From positions 124,001-188,000 of the forward strand of contig SHZK01000002.1 in assembly GCA_009692305.1 (NCBI GenBank): DNA of 64,000 nt, written 5' to 3'. This stretch comes from Gammaproteobacteria bacterium (GTDB lineage: Bacteria > Pseudomonadota > Gammaproteobacteria > Pseudomonadales > Pseudohongiellaceae). The notes below the pieces were generated by a model, which saw nothing but the letters and a program-made list of their open reading frames with translations, searched no databases and had not been told where the DNA came from. Position numbers and translations under genes: made by a program. Shown here piece by piece: positions 11,665 through 20,790 of this stretch (position 1 is its first letter; each line of letters starts with the position of its first letter).

Positions 11665-12438
11665 ATGATCCCTGTTAGAGATTTAAGCAAGGCAATGGCT
11701 AAAACAAACAGAAAAGCTGAATACAGTATCGCCACTGGTCTTGTCGCAGGAGCGACGCTCGGCGCTGTGACTGGCGGGCTGGCTTTTGCCGAAGCGGGCG
11801 CCGGGCTCATCATCGGCGCCGGTATCGGGCTGGTTTTGTCTGCCGCCTATTGCGGCCTGGCTGGCACTGCAGCAAGCATTGCGTTACTGGTGTTCGCCGT
11901 AACCTTTGATCGCGGTGGTCCCGTGTCAGGCCCTATTCTCACCAGCATCGGACTCTCCGCCGGCATTTTCGCAGCAAGCTCTGACCATACTACCCTGGCA
12001 TTGTTAAAAGAAGTGATGCCCGGCGCTGACAGCTTTTCCGAAAAGGAAGGCGTCGTGCCAGTCTACAAGGCCTATCGCACGGACCCGACGACTGGCGAGA
12101 AGACCTTGATTGGCTACGCGGTCGTCACTTCGGATGTACTGCCCGAACCCAGTGGCTACAGTGGCCCGATTGACAGCTTGATCGGCATGAATCTCGAAGG
12201 CACCATCGTTGGTCTGCGGGTTATCTATTACAAGGAATCACTCCGCTACTCGATTGGAGACTTCTTCGAGTGGCCCGGCTATGAAGACCAGTTTATTGGC
12301 AAGGTCCCTTCTGACAAGTTTCGCGTGCATAAAGACGGTGATATCGATGGCATCGCACGCGCCACTATTTCCGTAAAAGCAATGACTGCTGGTGTACGCC
12401 AGACGGTAAGAGCGGTGTATGCGGCTTACATCGAGTAA
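11665..12438 (+). CDS. Membrane protein with a NosR/RnfG-type FMN-binding domain
   Basis: A 257-residue protein with two parts. Residues about 20-110 are glycine- and alanine-rich hydrophobic segments likely to cross the membrane. Residues about 120-257 resemble the FMN-binding domain of NosR, NqrC and RnfG. The strand GYAVVTSDVL, the GYSGPID...GMNLEG turn and the DGIARATIS motif match the SGAT-type flavinylation site, with Thr as expected for covalent FMN. No downstream Rnf or Nos genes follow, so the partner is unknown. A later in-frame ATG at 11695 is possible. The function is inferred from fold only; I suggest an extracytoplasmic electron-transfer or sensing role. Confidence 0.65.
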   Translation: MIPVRDLSKAMAKTNRKAEYSIATGLVAGATLGAVTGGLAFAEAGAGLIIGAGIGLVLSAAYCGLAGTAASIALLVFAVTFDRGGPVSGPILTSIGLSAGIFAASSDHTTLALLKEVMPGADSFSEKEGVVPVYKAYRTDPTTGEKTLIGYAVVTSDVLPEPSGYSGPIDSLIGMNLEGTIVGLRVIYYKESLRYSIGDFFEWPGYEDQFIGKVPSDKFRVHKDGDIDGIARATISVKAMTAGVRQTVRAVYAAYIE

Positions 12439-12620
12439 CGCCCGCAGGCTGCATTCACTCGCACGATCAAAGCACTAGTCAGCGCAGACATGGGCTTTGA
12501 TTTCTTCGGCACCTATACCCGGATTATTCCCAACCAGTTAGTTGAATTTTCGATGGGTGATGCGCGCACCGTTCTCGACTCAGTTTAAAGTCGAGCACGG
12601 CGAGGTTAGCGAAAATTAGT
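12439..12620 (+). pseudogene. Remnant of an SRPBCC/AHSA1-family gene
   Basis: From ATG 12490 the frame reads MGFDFFGTYTRIIPNQLVEF and SMGDARTV, which matches the middle of START-like SRPBCC (AHSA1) proteins. It stops at TAA 12586-12588. The same homology resumes in the +1 frame from 12584 (FKVEHGEVSEN) and stops at 12617-12619. The N-terminal strand-helix and the long C-terminal helix are absent. This is a frameshifted and truncated fragment, about 45 of the usual 140-160 residues. Family assignment rests on motif memory. Confidence 0.6.
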
Positions 12621-12643
12621 AACCGTCTGGCAGGACTACGAAA

Positions 12644-13096
12644 TTAGTCGTTCGCTCGATGACAGTTGATACAGGACGCTGCAATACGACCCGCCATATA
12701 ATAGCGAGGCGAACTTCGCGACGCTTCTTCACGGGCCTTGGCCACATCAGCCAGAAATTTCCGCATGTCATTTCGCAGGAATGGATGTTTGGAGCTGAGA
12801 TCAGTTGCTCCAAGTAATCCACCGATGCGCTCTATATTAGTCAGGGAAGTGACGACGCCTTGTCGAAACTCAGGTCGGCCATCGGCCTCGCTTAACAATG
12901 CCAGATCGAGTTTTTGCAATTCAAAGGCAAGCTGATGCATGCCAGAACGCAACTCCTCTCCATCCAAAATGTCAAAGTCGGGCGGAGAAGCCACCACGGG
13001 AAATCCGCCCGCGCCATTGCTGCAGGCTGAAATTGCAAACAGGACAACCAACAAAAGAGGCAATCGGAAAAACGGTTTTCGTAAATAGCTCGTCAT
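12644..13096 (-). CDS. Small lipoprotein with C-terminal c-type haem motif
   Basis: A 150-residue predicted lipoprotein. The signal sequence ends in the lipobox Ala-Ile-Ser-Ala-Cys25, and GGAGC precedes the ATG as ribosome site. The mature part is mostly helical. The very C-terminus carries Cys-Ile-Asn-Cys-His, a CxxCH haem-attachment motif. A C-terminal CxxCH after a helical bundle is the arrangement of cytochrome c' (class II), though I see no clear homology to it. It is probably periplasmic and membrane-anchored, in redox or gas-ligand binding. It stands alone and converges on the decayed SRPBCC gene. Confidence 0.65.
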   Translation of the reverse strand: MTSYLRKPFFRLPLLLVVLFAISACSNGAGGFPVVASPPDFDILDGEELRSGMHQLAFELQKLDLALLSEADGRPEFRQGVVTSLTNIERIGGLLGATDLSSKHPFLRNDMRKFLADVAKAREEASRSSPRYYMAGRIAASCINCHRAND

Positions 13097-13357
13097 AATT
13101 ACTTGCTCCTATAACTTTGTTCTACTCTAGGAGTAAGTGGAAAAGCGAGAATTGATCTCTATCACTAATAGCGCAGATAATCGAACACAGACCACAAGTT
13201 CTTCTCCCCGGTTCCAGCAGGCATTTCCAGAAAAAGTAAATGTAACCTGACCCACGCATGATTTGACCTTCGTCAGGTCTGACTGCGGAGTTTCTGAGAT
13301 GAAAAATTGCGGCGGTGTCGGGCAGCGGCGCATTCACTGAGTGAACTCCAGGTAGAA

Positions 13358-14611
13358 TCAGTGCGAAGTTTTCGGTAATGGCAGATCCAGCAAGCCGGAG
13401 CCGATCAGATCACCGTATTTTTTGAGGTTGGCGGCACTGGCCTTGTCATCACCAAGTTGTTTCAGCAAACGGCCCAGCTCTCCATATGCCTGCGCACTGG
13501 GTGCAAGCTTGATGCTGGCCTCGTAATACTCCCGTGCCTTGCCCCACAACTCATTGCGCAGGGACAAGCGGGCCAGAGTGAGAAACAAATTGGCGTTTGC
13601 GGGACGGGATTTCAGCCAGCTTTCTGCCTGTAATAATTGCTGGTCACTGCACTCATAATCTTTTTCGCCATAGCGCAACACCAGTGCATCGCTCCAGCGT
13701 TTCGCCAGCGCCTGCTCCAGTACCCTGGCTGCTTCGGGTTTGGCGTTAACACCACACAGTAATTTCAGGTAGTGCTTGACCACCTTCTCGTCTTCCTTGT
13801 ATTTGCCCGCTGCCTTCTTCCAGAGTTTGGCCATGTCTATAACTGCTGCTTCGGGGTCGGCACTGGCCTTGGAACTCTTGCCTGCAGCATAGAGATGCTC
13901 CACGAACAGACGCACTTGAATCCGTTCCAGCTCTTCCGTTGCCAGCAACTTGTGGCTCTCCAGCGCTGGCAACAGCGCTTCCAATTGCTCCCAGGCCTCC
14001 AGACGCACATACACTTCCTTCAGCATATTCAATAATTGCGCGTCATTGACTGCGGTCTTTTTTAATTGTTCGAGAACGGCGAGGCATTGCTCCAGCTGAT
14101 CCGATCTGAACAGGAGCAAGGCGCGCAAGTAATTGACCGTAGAACGAGCGCTTGGATAACGCGACTCCGCTTCGTTCAACAATCGTGACCATGCGTCCTT
14201 GTCACCAACTTCGTATGCCGCATAAGCGGCGGCAAGGTGATTAATGACAGACGCATCGGCATCATTCCTGGCTCCATTCAACAACTTGAACGCAGGCCCC
14301 CAGTTACCACGCGTTAGATACAACAATCCATCTAGAGTTTTGCTGCGGGCCTTGGCATGGCACTGGCCGCGTATGTGTCTGCCGTACCTGACCCAGTACC
14401 ACGGATTGAGCCAATGCCATAACAGGAGCAGCAGTCGAAACACCAGATAAATGACTGCCAGAGCAACGATCAACGCCAACAAACTGGTTTCGAACGTGTA
14501 ATTGCTAAATGCCAATAACAGATAGCCAGGATCCGCAGGGAAACCCAGATAGAGAGTAACCAGCAGAGCGAGGACAATGACAATCAGGCTAAAGATGAAA
14601 AGCTTGATCAT
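13358..14611 (-). CDS. hemY: HemY, TPR membrane protein of the haem operon
   Basis: Inner-membrane protein of gammaproteobacterial hem operons; its exact role in late haem synthesis is not settled. The 417 residues match the family. Two transmembrane helices lie in about 1-65 (the second followed by the WLNPWYWVRYGR segment typical of HemY_N). The rest is tetratricopeptide-like helical repeats, including NLFLTLARLSLRNELWGKAR. It is not the oxygen-dependent protoporphyrinogen oxidase also called HemY in Gram-positives. It is last in hemC-hemD-hemX-hemY, 24 bases after hemX. Confidence 0.93.
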   Translation of the reverse strand: MIKLFIFSLIVIVLALLVTLYLGFPADPGYLLLAFSNYTFETSLLALIVALAVIYLVFRLLLLLWHWLNPWYWVRYGRHIRGQCHAKARSKTLDGLLYLTRGNWGPAFKLLNGARNDADASVINHLAAAYAAYEVGDKDAWSRLLNEAESRYPSARSTVNYLRALLLFRSDQLEQCLAVLEQLKKTAVNDAQLLNMLKEVYVRLEAWEQLEALLPALESHKLLATEELERIQVRLFVEHLYAAGKSSKASADPEAAVIDMAKLWKKAAGKYKEDEKVVKHYLKLLCGVNAKPEAARVLEQALAKRWSDALVLRYGEKDYECSDQQLLQAESWLKSRPANANLFLTLARLSLRNELWGKAREYYEASIKLAPSAQAYGELGRLLKQLGDDKASAANLKKYGDLIGSGLLDLPLPKTSH

Positions 14612-14635
14612 GGGTTGATTGGGATCATGGGTGGT

Positions 14636-15787
14636 TTAGCGATTGCTCGCCGTCAATTGATTGATGGCGCTCAGCGTGCGTTCAAGCGCCGGTAGTGGCG
14701 GATCGATATCAATTGCCAGCAATTCATTCAGGCTCACCAATAGATTATTGCCTATTGCAGAATCCGGTGCGGTGTAGCGACCTAACCAGGCAATGCCATT
14801 CTCAAGGCTGCGTCGATACAGTGTATGGTCCCGCAGTAACAGCGCCAGCTGAGCCTGCTCCAGCACCAATTGCAGATTCTGCTTGATCAGCGTGTCCGCT
14901 CCGGGTGCGATCATTGCGGCAGGTGTTTCGTCCCATTTACGCCATACGAATACCGAGCTGAGAAATGCCAGGCTGGCATCGATCATGCCATTGGTGTTGG
15001 TGTTGGTGTTGGTGTTGGCGGTGGTAGTATTGGTATTTGTGGCGGCGTTAACTGACAGTGCTTGTACCTCGTTGTCACGGCGGCTTTGAAAGCTGTCGCG
15101 CATGGACTCCAGTAAATCAATCGCCTGTACCTGTCCAATCAGCGCATCGAGACGCAGATACATTCCCGCATGATCAATCGGTACTTCTTTGCGCAACGAC
15201 ACTAGATCATCTGCTATAGCTTGTCGTGTCGCAAACGCGGCATTGCTGCCGGATGCCAGTAGAGCCGCATCGGCATTTTCCAACAAGGTGATTGCAGAAG
15301 GCAGGTCGCCCTGCAACTGGAGTTTCTGGCTGGCGAGACCGAGCAGATATTCGGCTTCCAGAATTTTCCATTCAAGATTCGCTTGGGCATTTACCGAATC
15401 TTGTTGCTGCTGCACGGTGGCGAGTTGCTGACGCAGTCCGGTGATTTCTGTATTCTGCTGCGTCTCCAGTTCGCGCATAGCTGAGTCATCTACGGGAGCT
15501 GTTACAACTGGCTGCGACTGGATGGTACGCAATTGTTCGATTTCGGCGTTTTGAATGGTGAGTGTGCTGGACAGTTGCTGGTTCTGGTCCTGCAGCTCAG
15601 TGAAGCGCTGTTGCACAGTCCACTGCTGAAAACCGAGCAGGGCGATACTGCCGATCAGTACAGTGAAGCTGCACAGGACCACAATAAACCGCTTGCGGGC
15701 CGTCGATTGCTGGCGACTGGCGGGCTTGGCTGAATTGCTTCTGGACAGCTCGTCCAGAATTTTGGGCGTTTCCGGTTGTTCTTCCAC
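14636..15787 (-). CDS. hemX: HemX, coiled-coil membrane protein of the haem operon
   Basis: The 383-residue protein has one transmembrane helix at about 32-52 after a short charged N-terminus. A long glutamine-rich coiled coil follows (about 55-130) and then a helical C-terminal domain, the HemX family plan. It was once annotated as uroporphyrinogen-III methyltransferase, but no methyltransferase motif is present. A low-complexity Asn-Thr run near residues 250-265 is encoded by a GGTGTT-type hexamer repeat (plus strand 14990-15036). It lies between hemD and hemY with short spacers. Confidence 0.92.
   Translation of the reverse strand: MEEQPETPKILDELSRSNSAKPASRQQSTARKRFIVVLCSFTVLIGSIALLGFQQWTVQQRFTELQDQNQQLSSTLTIQNAEIEQLRTIQSQPVVTAPVDDSAMRELETQQNTEITGLRQQLATVQQQQDSVNAQANLEWKILEAEYLLGLASQKLQLQGDLPSAITLLENADAALLASGSNAAFATRQAIADDLVSLRKEVPIDHAGMYLRLDALIGQVQAIDLLESMRDSFQSRRDNEVQALSVNAATNTNTTTANTNTNTNTNGMIDASLAFLSSVFVWRKWDETPAAMIAPGADTLIKQNLQLVLEQAQLALLLRDHTLYRRSLENGIAWLGRYTAPDSAIGNNLLVSLNELLAIDIDPPLPALERTLSAINQLTASNR
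14990..15036 (-). repeat. In-frame hexanucleotide repeat inside hemX
   Basis: Four to five direct copies of GGTGTT followed by decayed copies (GGCGGT, GGTAGT) on the plus strand encode alternating Asn-Thr. The copies keep the reading frame, so slippage would change the length of the linker without breaking hemX. Confidence 0.8.
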
Positions 15788-15854
15788 AGGTTTACCAATA
15801 ATTCTCGGGAATCCGCTGCAAGTCCCTGGCTAGCGGGTCGGTATCAGACTGGAT

Positions 15855-16646
15855 TTAGGCAGAAGCCGCACCCGCGAGGTCGGCCAATGCGGTCATGTAA
15901 GACGCCACATCGGCACCACCGGTATTGATGACCCGCTTAAAACCTGCTGTACTGGCCTGCTCAGCAACACGCTGGGAAGGCACCAGCAATGGTATCAGAC
16001 TCATTTGGGCTTTGTTATCCCGAAGTAGCTGTGCCAAATAAAGCATCGACTCACCACTGCTCACGGTAAACACATTGATGGCATGGGTTTGCAATTGCCT
16101 GCCGAAATCCTGTGCCCCATAGGGCACCAGCTGGCGCTCATACACCTCGAGATAGTCCACTACCGCGCCCCGGTCCTGTAACGTCTGCGCCAGCAGCTCG
16201 CGCCCGCCACGACCACGTACTATGCCGATGCGCATGTTCCTCACAGCTGTGAATACGGGTAGTTGGAGCAAATCTTCGCTGGTAGTGCCTGCTTCGGAAT
16301 GGATGACATGCTGGCCCAGCGCGGCAGACAGTGCGCGGGCCGTACCGGGCCCGATCGCGACCAGTTGCACACCTGCCGGAAATTGCGGCCAATATTGTTC
16401 AATCCAGTACACACCATGGCGCACCGCGTTGGTACTGACAAAAATCAGGATCCGGTAGTTATCCAGATTCTGGATTTTTCCGATCAACCCTACTGGCTCA
16501 TCCGGCGTGGTCAGCCCCTTGATATCAAGCAATGGCAATTGCAGCGCGTGACCCGACGCCGCCTCGATGGCTGCTACCAGATCCTGCTGCTGAGGCAGTG
16601 GTCTCGTCACTAACACGTGTAATGCGGCGAATGGCTTGTCAATCAT
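15855..16646 (-). CDS. hemD: Uroporphyrinogen-III synthase
   Basis: Closes and inverts ring D of hydroxymethylbilane to give uroporphyrinogen III. The 263 residues match the family. The N-terminal VLVTRPLPQQQDL, the central RGRGGRELLAQTL segment and TVSSGESMLYL toward the C-terminus are the recognisable family blocks. This enzyme is poorly conserved, so the operon position (63 bases after hemC, before hemX) adds weight. Confidence 0.94.
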   Translation of the reverse strand: MIDKPFAALHVLVTRPLPQQQDLVAAIEAASGHALQLPLLDIKGLTTPDEPVGLIGKIQNLDNYRILIFVSTNAVRHGVYWIEQYWPQFPAGVQLVAIGPGTARALSAALGQHVIHSEAGTTSEDLLQLPVFTAVRNMRIGIVRGRGGRELLAQTLQDRGAVVDYLEVYERQLVPYGAQDFGRQLQTHAINVFTVSSGESMLYLAQLLRDNKAQMSLIPLLVPSQRVAEQASTAGFKRVINTGGADVASYMTALADLAGAASA

Positions 16647-16709
16647 TGGCTATGCTGACTTCATATTATTTTGAAAGGTTGGGACTCTCGCATGAATTTC
16701 GATTTAAAC

Positions 16710-17636
16710 TCAAGCAGACAAGGCGCCAAGAATTTCAGCGGCGCCTTGCGACAGCAGGTCTTCTGCCACTCTCAATCCGATTTGTTCGGCATGATGTGGA
16801 TTGCCGCGCAACTCACTGCGGATAATTTGTGTACCGTCGAGATTGCCAACCAGTGCACGCAGATACAGCTCATTATTTTCCAGCTCCGCGAAGCTGGCGA
16901 TAGGAACCTGGCAGCCGCCTTGCAGACGACCGTTGACGGCGCGTTCGGCAACCACACGCGCGGCAGTGGCCTGATGATGCAGACAATCCAGTAATTTTAG
17001 TGTGTCGATATCCTGTGTGCGTGTCTCGATACCTACGGCACCCTGCCCGCCAGCTGGTAAACATATGTCATAGGGCAGGCGCTGCCGAATACGATCAGCC
17101 ATGTCCAAGCGCAGCAATCCTGCGGCTGCGAGAATGATGGCGTCGTATTCTCCGGCATCCAGTTTCGACAAACGGGTACCGACGTTGCCCCGCAAATCCA
17201 GAATGCGCAGGTCAGGACGCTCCTGTCGTAACTGGCACTGACGGCGGAAACTGGAGGTTCCTACCCTGGCGCCAACCGGCAGATCATTGAAGCTGATATA
17301 GGTATTGGAGACGAGGGCATCGGACGGATCTTCCCGTTCACAGATGACAGCCAGACCCAGGCCCTCAGGGAAATCCATTGGCACATCTTTCATGGAATGT
17401 ACGGCGATATCGGCCCGATCTTCCAGCATCGCCTGTTCCAGTTCCTTGACGAACAGACCCTTGCCGCCGATCTTTGCCAATGGTGTGTCGAGGATCTTGT
17501 CACCCCGGGTACTCATTGCCAGCAACTCAACCTGTAGTCCGACATGGTGCCGTTCCAGCATCTGTTTGACGTAATTGGCCTGCCACAATGCGAGTGGGCT
17601 TTTGCGGGTGGCGATTCTCAGAATTTGCTCGGGCAT
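16710..17636 (-). CDS. hemC: Porphobilinogen deaminase (hydroxymethylbilane synthase)
   Basis: Polymerises four porphobilinogens into hydroxymethylbilane. The 308 residues match. Motifs seen are [13 protein letters not shown], the catalytic Asp loop SMKDVPMD, the arginine-rich [12 protein letters not shown] substrate site, [13 protein letters not shown], and Cys242 in GGCQVPIA, which carries the dipyrromethane cofactor. First gene of the leftward hem operon, divergent from argH across 263 bases. Confidence 0.97.
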   Translation of the reverse strand: MPEQILRIATRKSPLALWQANYVKQMLERHHVGLQVELLAMSTRGDKILDTPLAKIGGKGLFVKELEQAMLEDRADIAVHSMKDVPMDFPEGLGLAVICEREDPSDALVSNTYISFNDLPVGARVGTSSFRRQCQLRQERPDLRILDLRGNVGTRLSKLDAGEYDAIILAAAGLLRLDMADRIRQRLPYDICLPAGGQGAVGIETRTQDIDTLKLLDCLHHQATAARVVAERAVNGRLQGGCQVPIASFAELENNELYLRALVGNLDGTQIIRSELRGNPHHAEQIGLRVAEDLLSQGAAEILGALSA

Positions 17637-17850
17637 GGGAAATTACGGCTCGTTGTACCTGGGTGTATACCAATGGACATTTTCAAATTAGCAAGCCGGC
17701 ATTTTACGGCAATTAACTGGCTTTGTCCGATTCCGGGAGCGGCAACAATCGTGGCCTCGGCTGGTGAATCGTCTTCGGTGATACCCTTCACTTGATGTCC
17801 GATTGGTGACACCCTGCCTTTGATGAGGGTTATTCAGCCTAAGCCGATCC

Positions 17851-17859
17851 TGTTATAAT
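17851..17859 (+). promoter_or_regulatory. Extended -10 promoter element for argH
   Basis: TGTTATAAT at 17851-17859 fits the extended -10 consensus TGnTATAAT exactly and ends 40 bases before the argH ATG. No good -35 is seen, which extended -10 promoters can lack. Confidence 0.55.
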
Positions 17860-17899
17860 CGCCAGCCCGATAAATCCGCCAGAATCAAGAGCACATAGC

Positions 17900-19285
17900 A
17901 TGAGCGAGAAAAAAGACTCTGCCAAACCCTGGGGTGGTCGTTTCAGCGAAGCCACCGACGCGTTTGTAGAACGTTTCACAGCCTCAGTGACCTTTGACCA
18001 GCGTCTGTATCAACACGATATAGATGGCTCGATTGCCCATGCCAAAATGTTGCAGAAGGTGGGCATTCTCACTGCCGCCGAATTAACACAAATCTGTGAT
18101 GGGCTGGAGGCGATTCGTAAAGACATCGCCGCCGGGCGCTTCCAGTGGTCTGTGCGTCTGGAAGATGTGCATATGAACATCGAAGCGACCCTCACGCAGC
18201 AGATTGGCGAAGTCGGCAAGAAATTGCACACCGGTCGTTCACGCAATGACCAGGTTGCCACTGACCTCAGACTGTATGTGCGCGAAGAAATTGATCAGGT
18301 GCTATTGCTCATCACCAAGGTACAGGACGCACTGCTGAATCTGGCTGAACGCGAAGCCAGCACCATCATGCCTGGCTTCACGCATTTGCAAACTGCGCAA
18401 CCGGTGACGTTTGGCCATCACATGCTGGCTTGGCGGGAAATGCTGGAGCGTGATTCCGGTCGACTGATCGATTGTCGCAAACGTGTAAACGTGTCGCCGC
18501 TGGGCGCCGCCGCACTCGCTGGCACCAGTTATCCGATTGATCGGGAATACACAGCAAAACTGTTAGGGTTTGATGGCCCAACGCGCAACTCACTCGACTC
18601 GGTCAGTGACCGCGACTTCGCCATCGAACTGGCCGCTTGTGCGAGCATGCTGATGACGCACCTGTCCCGCTTTTCCGAAGATCTCGTGTTATGGAACTCG
18701 GTACAGTTCAAGTTTGTCGATCTGCCCGATCGATTCTGCACTGGCTCTTCCATCATGCCGCAAAAGAAAAATCCGGATGTGCCGGAACTCGTGCGTGGCA
18801 AGACCGGACGCGTGTACGGGCACTTAATGTCACTGCTCACGCTGATGAAATCGCAACCGCTTGCGTATAACAAGGACAATCAGGAAGACAAGGAGCCGGT
18901 GTTTGATTTACTCGACACGGTGAAGGATTGTCTGTACGCCTACAGCGAAATGCTGCCTGCCATCGAATGCAAGCGCGACGTCATGTATGCGGCCGCGAAG
19001 CAGGGCTACAGCACGGCAACTGATCTCGCCGATTATCTGGTAAAGAAAGGATTGCCATTTCGTGATGCCCATGAAGTGGTGGGCAAGTCCGTGGCGAGCG
19101 CGATAAGCAAAGGCAAGGATCTCAGTGAATTGTCACTGAGCGAACTGCAGTCCTTCTCAAAGTTGATTACTGATGATGTGTTCGACGTGTTGACACTGGA
19201 AGGCTCAGTGAACGCGCGTAATCACATTGGTGGCACGGCACCGCAGCAGGTGCTAGCGGCAATAAAAGCGGCGCGCCGAAAATAG
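17900..19285 (+). CDS. argH: Argininosuccinate lyase
   Basis: Splits argininosuccinate into arginine and fumarate, the last step of arginine synthesis. The 461 residues match. The fumarase/ASL superfamily signature [12 protein letters not shown] is intact, with the catalytic serine in its flexible loop. The N-terminal WGGRF and HTGRSRNDQ motifs are also present. It faces the hem operon and converges with the Deg protease gene, with 16 bases between stops. argA and argE are near 50 kb, so the pathway is scattered. Confidence 0.98.
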   Translation: MSEKKDSAKPWGGRFSEATDAFVERFTASVTFDQRLYQHDIDGSIAHAKMLQKVGILTAAELTQICDGLEAIRKDIAAGRFQWSVRLEDVHMNIEATLTQQIGEVGKKLHTGRSRNDQVATDLRLYVREEIDQVLLLITKVQDALLNLAEREASTIMPGFTHLQTAQPVTFGHHMLAWREMLERDSGRLIDCRKRVNVSPLGAAALAGTSYPIDREYTAKLLGFDGPTRNSLDSVSDRDFAIELAACASMLMTHLSRFSEDLVLWNSVQFKFVDLPDRFCTGSSIMPQKKNPDVPELVRGKTGRVYGHLMSLLTLMKSQPLAYNKDNQEDKEPVFDLLDTVKDCLYAYSEMLPAIECKRDVMYAAAKQGYSTATDLADYLVKKGLPFRDAHEVVGKSVASAISKGKDLSELSLSELQSFSKLITDDVFDVLTLEGSVNARNHIGGTAPQQVLAAIKAARRK

Positions 19286-19301
19286 TTTAACCAGGCCCGG
19301 A

Positions 19302-20369
19302 CTAACGTCTGGGCGGCGGCTGCAGTTCCACTTGGTAATTTACCGGGCGATTATCGCGAGTGGTTGTTACTGTAACCACGTCACCCGCTGCTTTTTCCTC
19401 CAACACCGAAATTAAATCGTCTTCGTTGTTGATCTGCACACCATCGATAGCGGTGATGACATCACCCAATACGATGCCGCGATTATTGCGCGCGATACCA
19501 CGCATGCCGAGTTGTTCCGGAATGCTGCCAGCCTGCACATCCAGCACCGCCACACCCTGCACGCCCCACAAACGGCTGTAATATTCAGCCTGCGGTATTG
19601 GTGTGATACCAAGAACGGGTGTTTGCACCCGGCCAAAAGTAATTAACTCCGGTACTACTTTCTTCACCGTGTTTACGGGTATCGCAAAGCCGATGCCGGA
19701 GCTGGCGCCGCTGGGGCTATAGATAGCGGTATTCACACCTACCAGTTGTCCTAGTGAATTCAACAGCGGCCCACCTGAGTTACCGGGGTTGATGGCGGCA
19801 TCGGTCTGGATGACATCGCGAATCTTACGTTGCCCTACCGAATCGATCTCTCGCCCGAGCGCGCTGACGATGCCAACTGTCATCGTCGTATCCAGACCAA
19901 ATGGATTACCTATCGCAATTACCTTGCGACCCACCTCCAGCAGTGCCGAGTTGCCTGGAATAATTGGCACCAATGTCGCCGTCGGCGCATCGATCTTGAT
20001 TACGGCCAGATCCTTGTCCGGCTCGGCACCTACAAACGAAGCGTCATAGATAGTGCCATCTTGCAATGTAACTTCCACCCGATTGGCCTGCTGTACCACA
20101 TGATAATTGGTGACGATGTAACCGTCCTCACTCCAGATAAATCCAGTGCCGCTGCCCTGTGGCACCTGCTGCGGATTGAGCGAGTAAAATGAACGCACCA
20201 GTCTGGAATTGGTAATGTTTACTACCGAGGGGCTCACCTGCTTGAAAATCTGGATGTTGTTGGTTTCGTCAATGGTGCTGAACTCACTGTAGTCCTGGGT
20301 TTGGGTGAGACTGGCAATGGGTTGGGCAAATAGGGCAAGACTGACTAGCAGGGACTGCAAGGGTTTCAT
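19302..20369 (-). CDS. Deg/HtrA-type periplasmic serine protease with one PDZ domain
   Basis: Predicted envelope quality-control protease, 355 residues from the ATG at 20369, which is followed by a signal sequence (hydrophobic run to about residue 20). A longer frame to 20525 adds a low-complexity repeat with no homology, so I prefer 20369. The trypsin fold has His in TNYHVV, Asp in PDKDLAVIK and Ser in GNSGGPL. One C-terminal PDZ domain follows (about 255-345). The GASSGIGFAIPV loop and AINPGNSGG resemble the Deg1/HhoA group more than E. coli DegS. The single-PDZ size matches DegS/AlgW, so regulated intramembrane signalling is possible but unproven. Confidence 0.85.
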   Translation of the reverse strand: MKPLQSLLVSLALFAQPIASLTQTQDYSEFSTIDETNNIQIFKQVSPSVVNITNSRLVRSFYSLNPQQVPQGSGTGFIWSEDGYIVTNYHVVQQANRVEVTLQDGTIYDASFVGAEPDKDLAVIKIDAPTATLVPIIPGNSALLEVGRKVIAIGNPFGLDTTMTVGIVSALGREIDSVGQRKIRDVIQTDAAINPGNSGGPLLNSLGQLVGVNTAIYSPSGASSGIGFAIPVNTVKKVVPELITFGRVQTPVLGITPIPQAEYYSRLWGVQGVAVLDVQAGSIPEQLGMRGIARNNRGIVLGDVITAIDGVQINNEDDLISVLEEKAAGDVVTVTTTRDNRPVNYQVELQPPPRR

Positions 20370-20434
20370 ATGTCGGTACCTTTGGCGAACGGGCTCTTGG
20401 CTACATAGTGGCGGATGTTGGAATATCAATGGGT

Positions 20435-20470
20435 TTTGGGTGTCTGGTTTGCTTTGGGTGTCTGGTTTGC
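20435..20470. repeat. Perfect 18-base tandem duplication
   Basis: The unit TTTGGGTGTCTGGTTTGC at 20435-20452 is repeated exactly at 20453-20470. It lies 66 bases upstream of the Deg protease start, in its likely leader. Confidence 0.9.
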
Positions 20471-20502
20471 TGGTTGGCTCACTGGGATTGTGCCTTTGAG
20501 TC

Positions 20503-20641
20503 GCACTGCGGGCTGTCAGCTCCAACCACTGTCGCCCCGGCCCTCCGGGCTACCATCTCTGCGGAAAAAGCCCTGTAAAGCGGTCTTTTTCCTTGCTCGG
20601 CGTGGCGCCTTTATGTGGTCTCCGCTGACAACCCGCAGTGC
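20503..20641 (-). repeat. Structured repeat A, copy 1 (reverse orientation)
   Basis: Outer arms 20503-20520 and 20624-20641 pair over 18 positions with one mismatch, which becomes a G-U pair on the minus strand. Read on the minus strand, an inner hairpin has an 8-bp stem GGAAAAAG/CTTTTTCC around the loop ACCGCTTTACAGGG (20563-20592). A second hairpin is GCCC-GGA-GGGC (20540-20550). The same two loops recur in copies 2 and 3 with different stem sequences. Confidence 0.8.
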
Positions 20642-20696
20642 TGGTTGATTGTGCATAACTATGTGAATTGGTGGCTTCGAAATAAAAGGGCGAAAT

Positions 20697-20775
20697 AAAA
20701 GGGGACAGACCTCTTTTTCATATAAGAAATCCGACAACTATATGTATTTGGCGAAAAAGGGGTCTGTCCCCTTTT
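20697..20775. repeat. Inverted repeat with GGGGACAGACC arms
   Basis: Arms 20697-20719 and 20753-20775 match as inverted repeats with one mismatch or so, with a 33-base spacer. The motif AAAAGGGGACAGACC resembles palindromes common in marine gammaproteobacterial genomes, some of which are REP-like units next to tyrosine transposases. No transposase is present. Confidence 0.75.
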
Positions 20776-20790
20776 TACTGCAAATTGTGA

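Noticed and set aside
13220-13290. GGGTCAGGTTACATTTAC (minus strand) as half of a GGGGACAGACC-type palindrome
   Set aside because: No matching arm is found nearby, so only a weak similarity.
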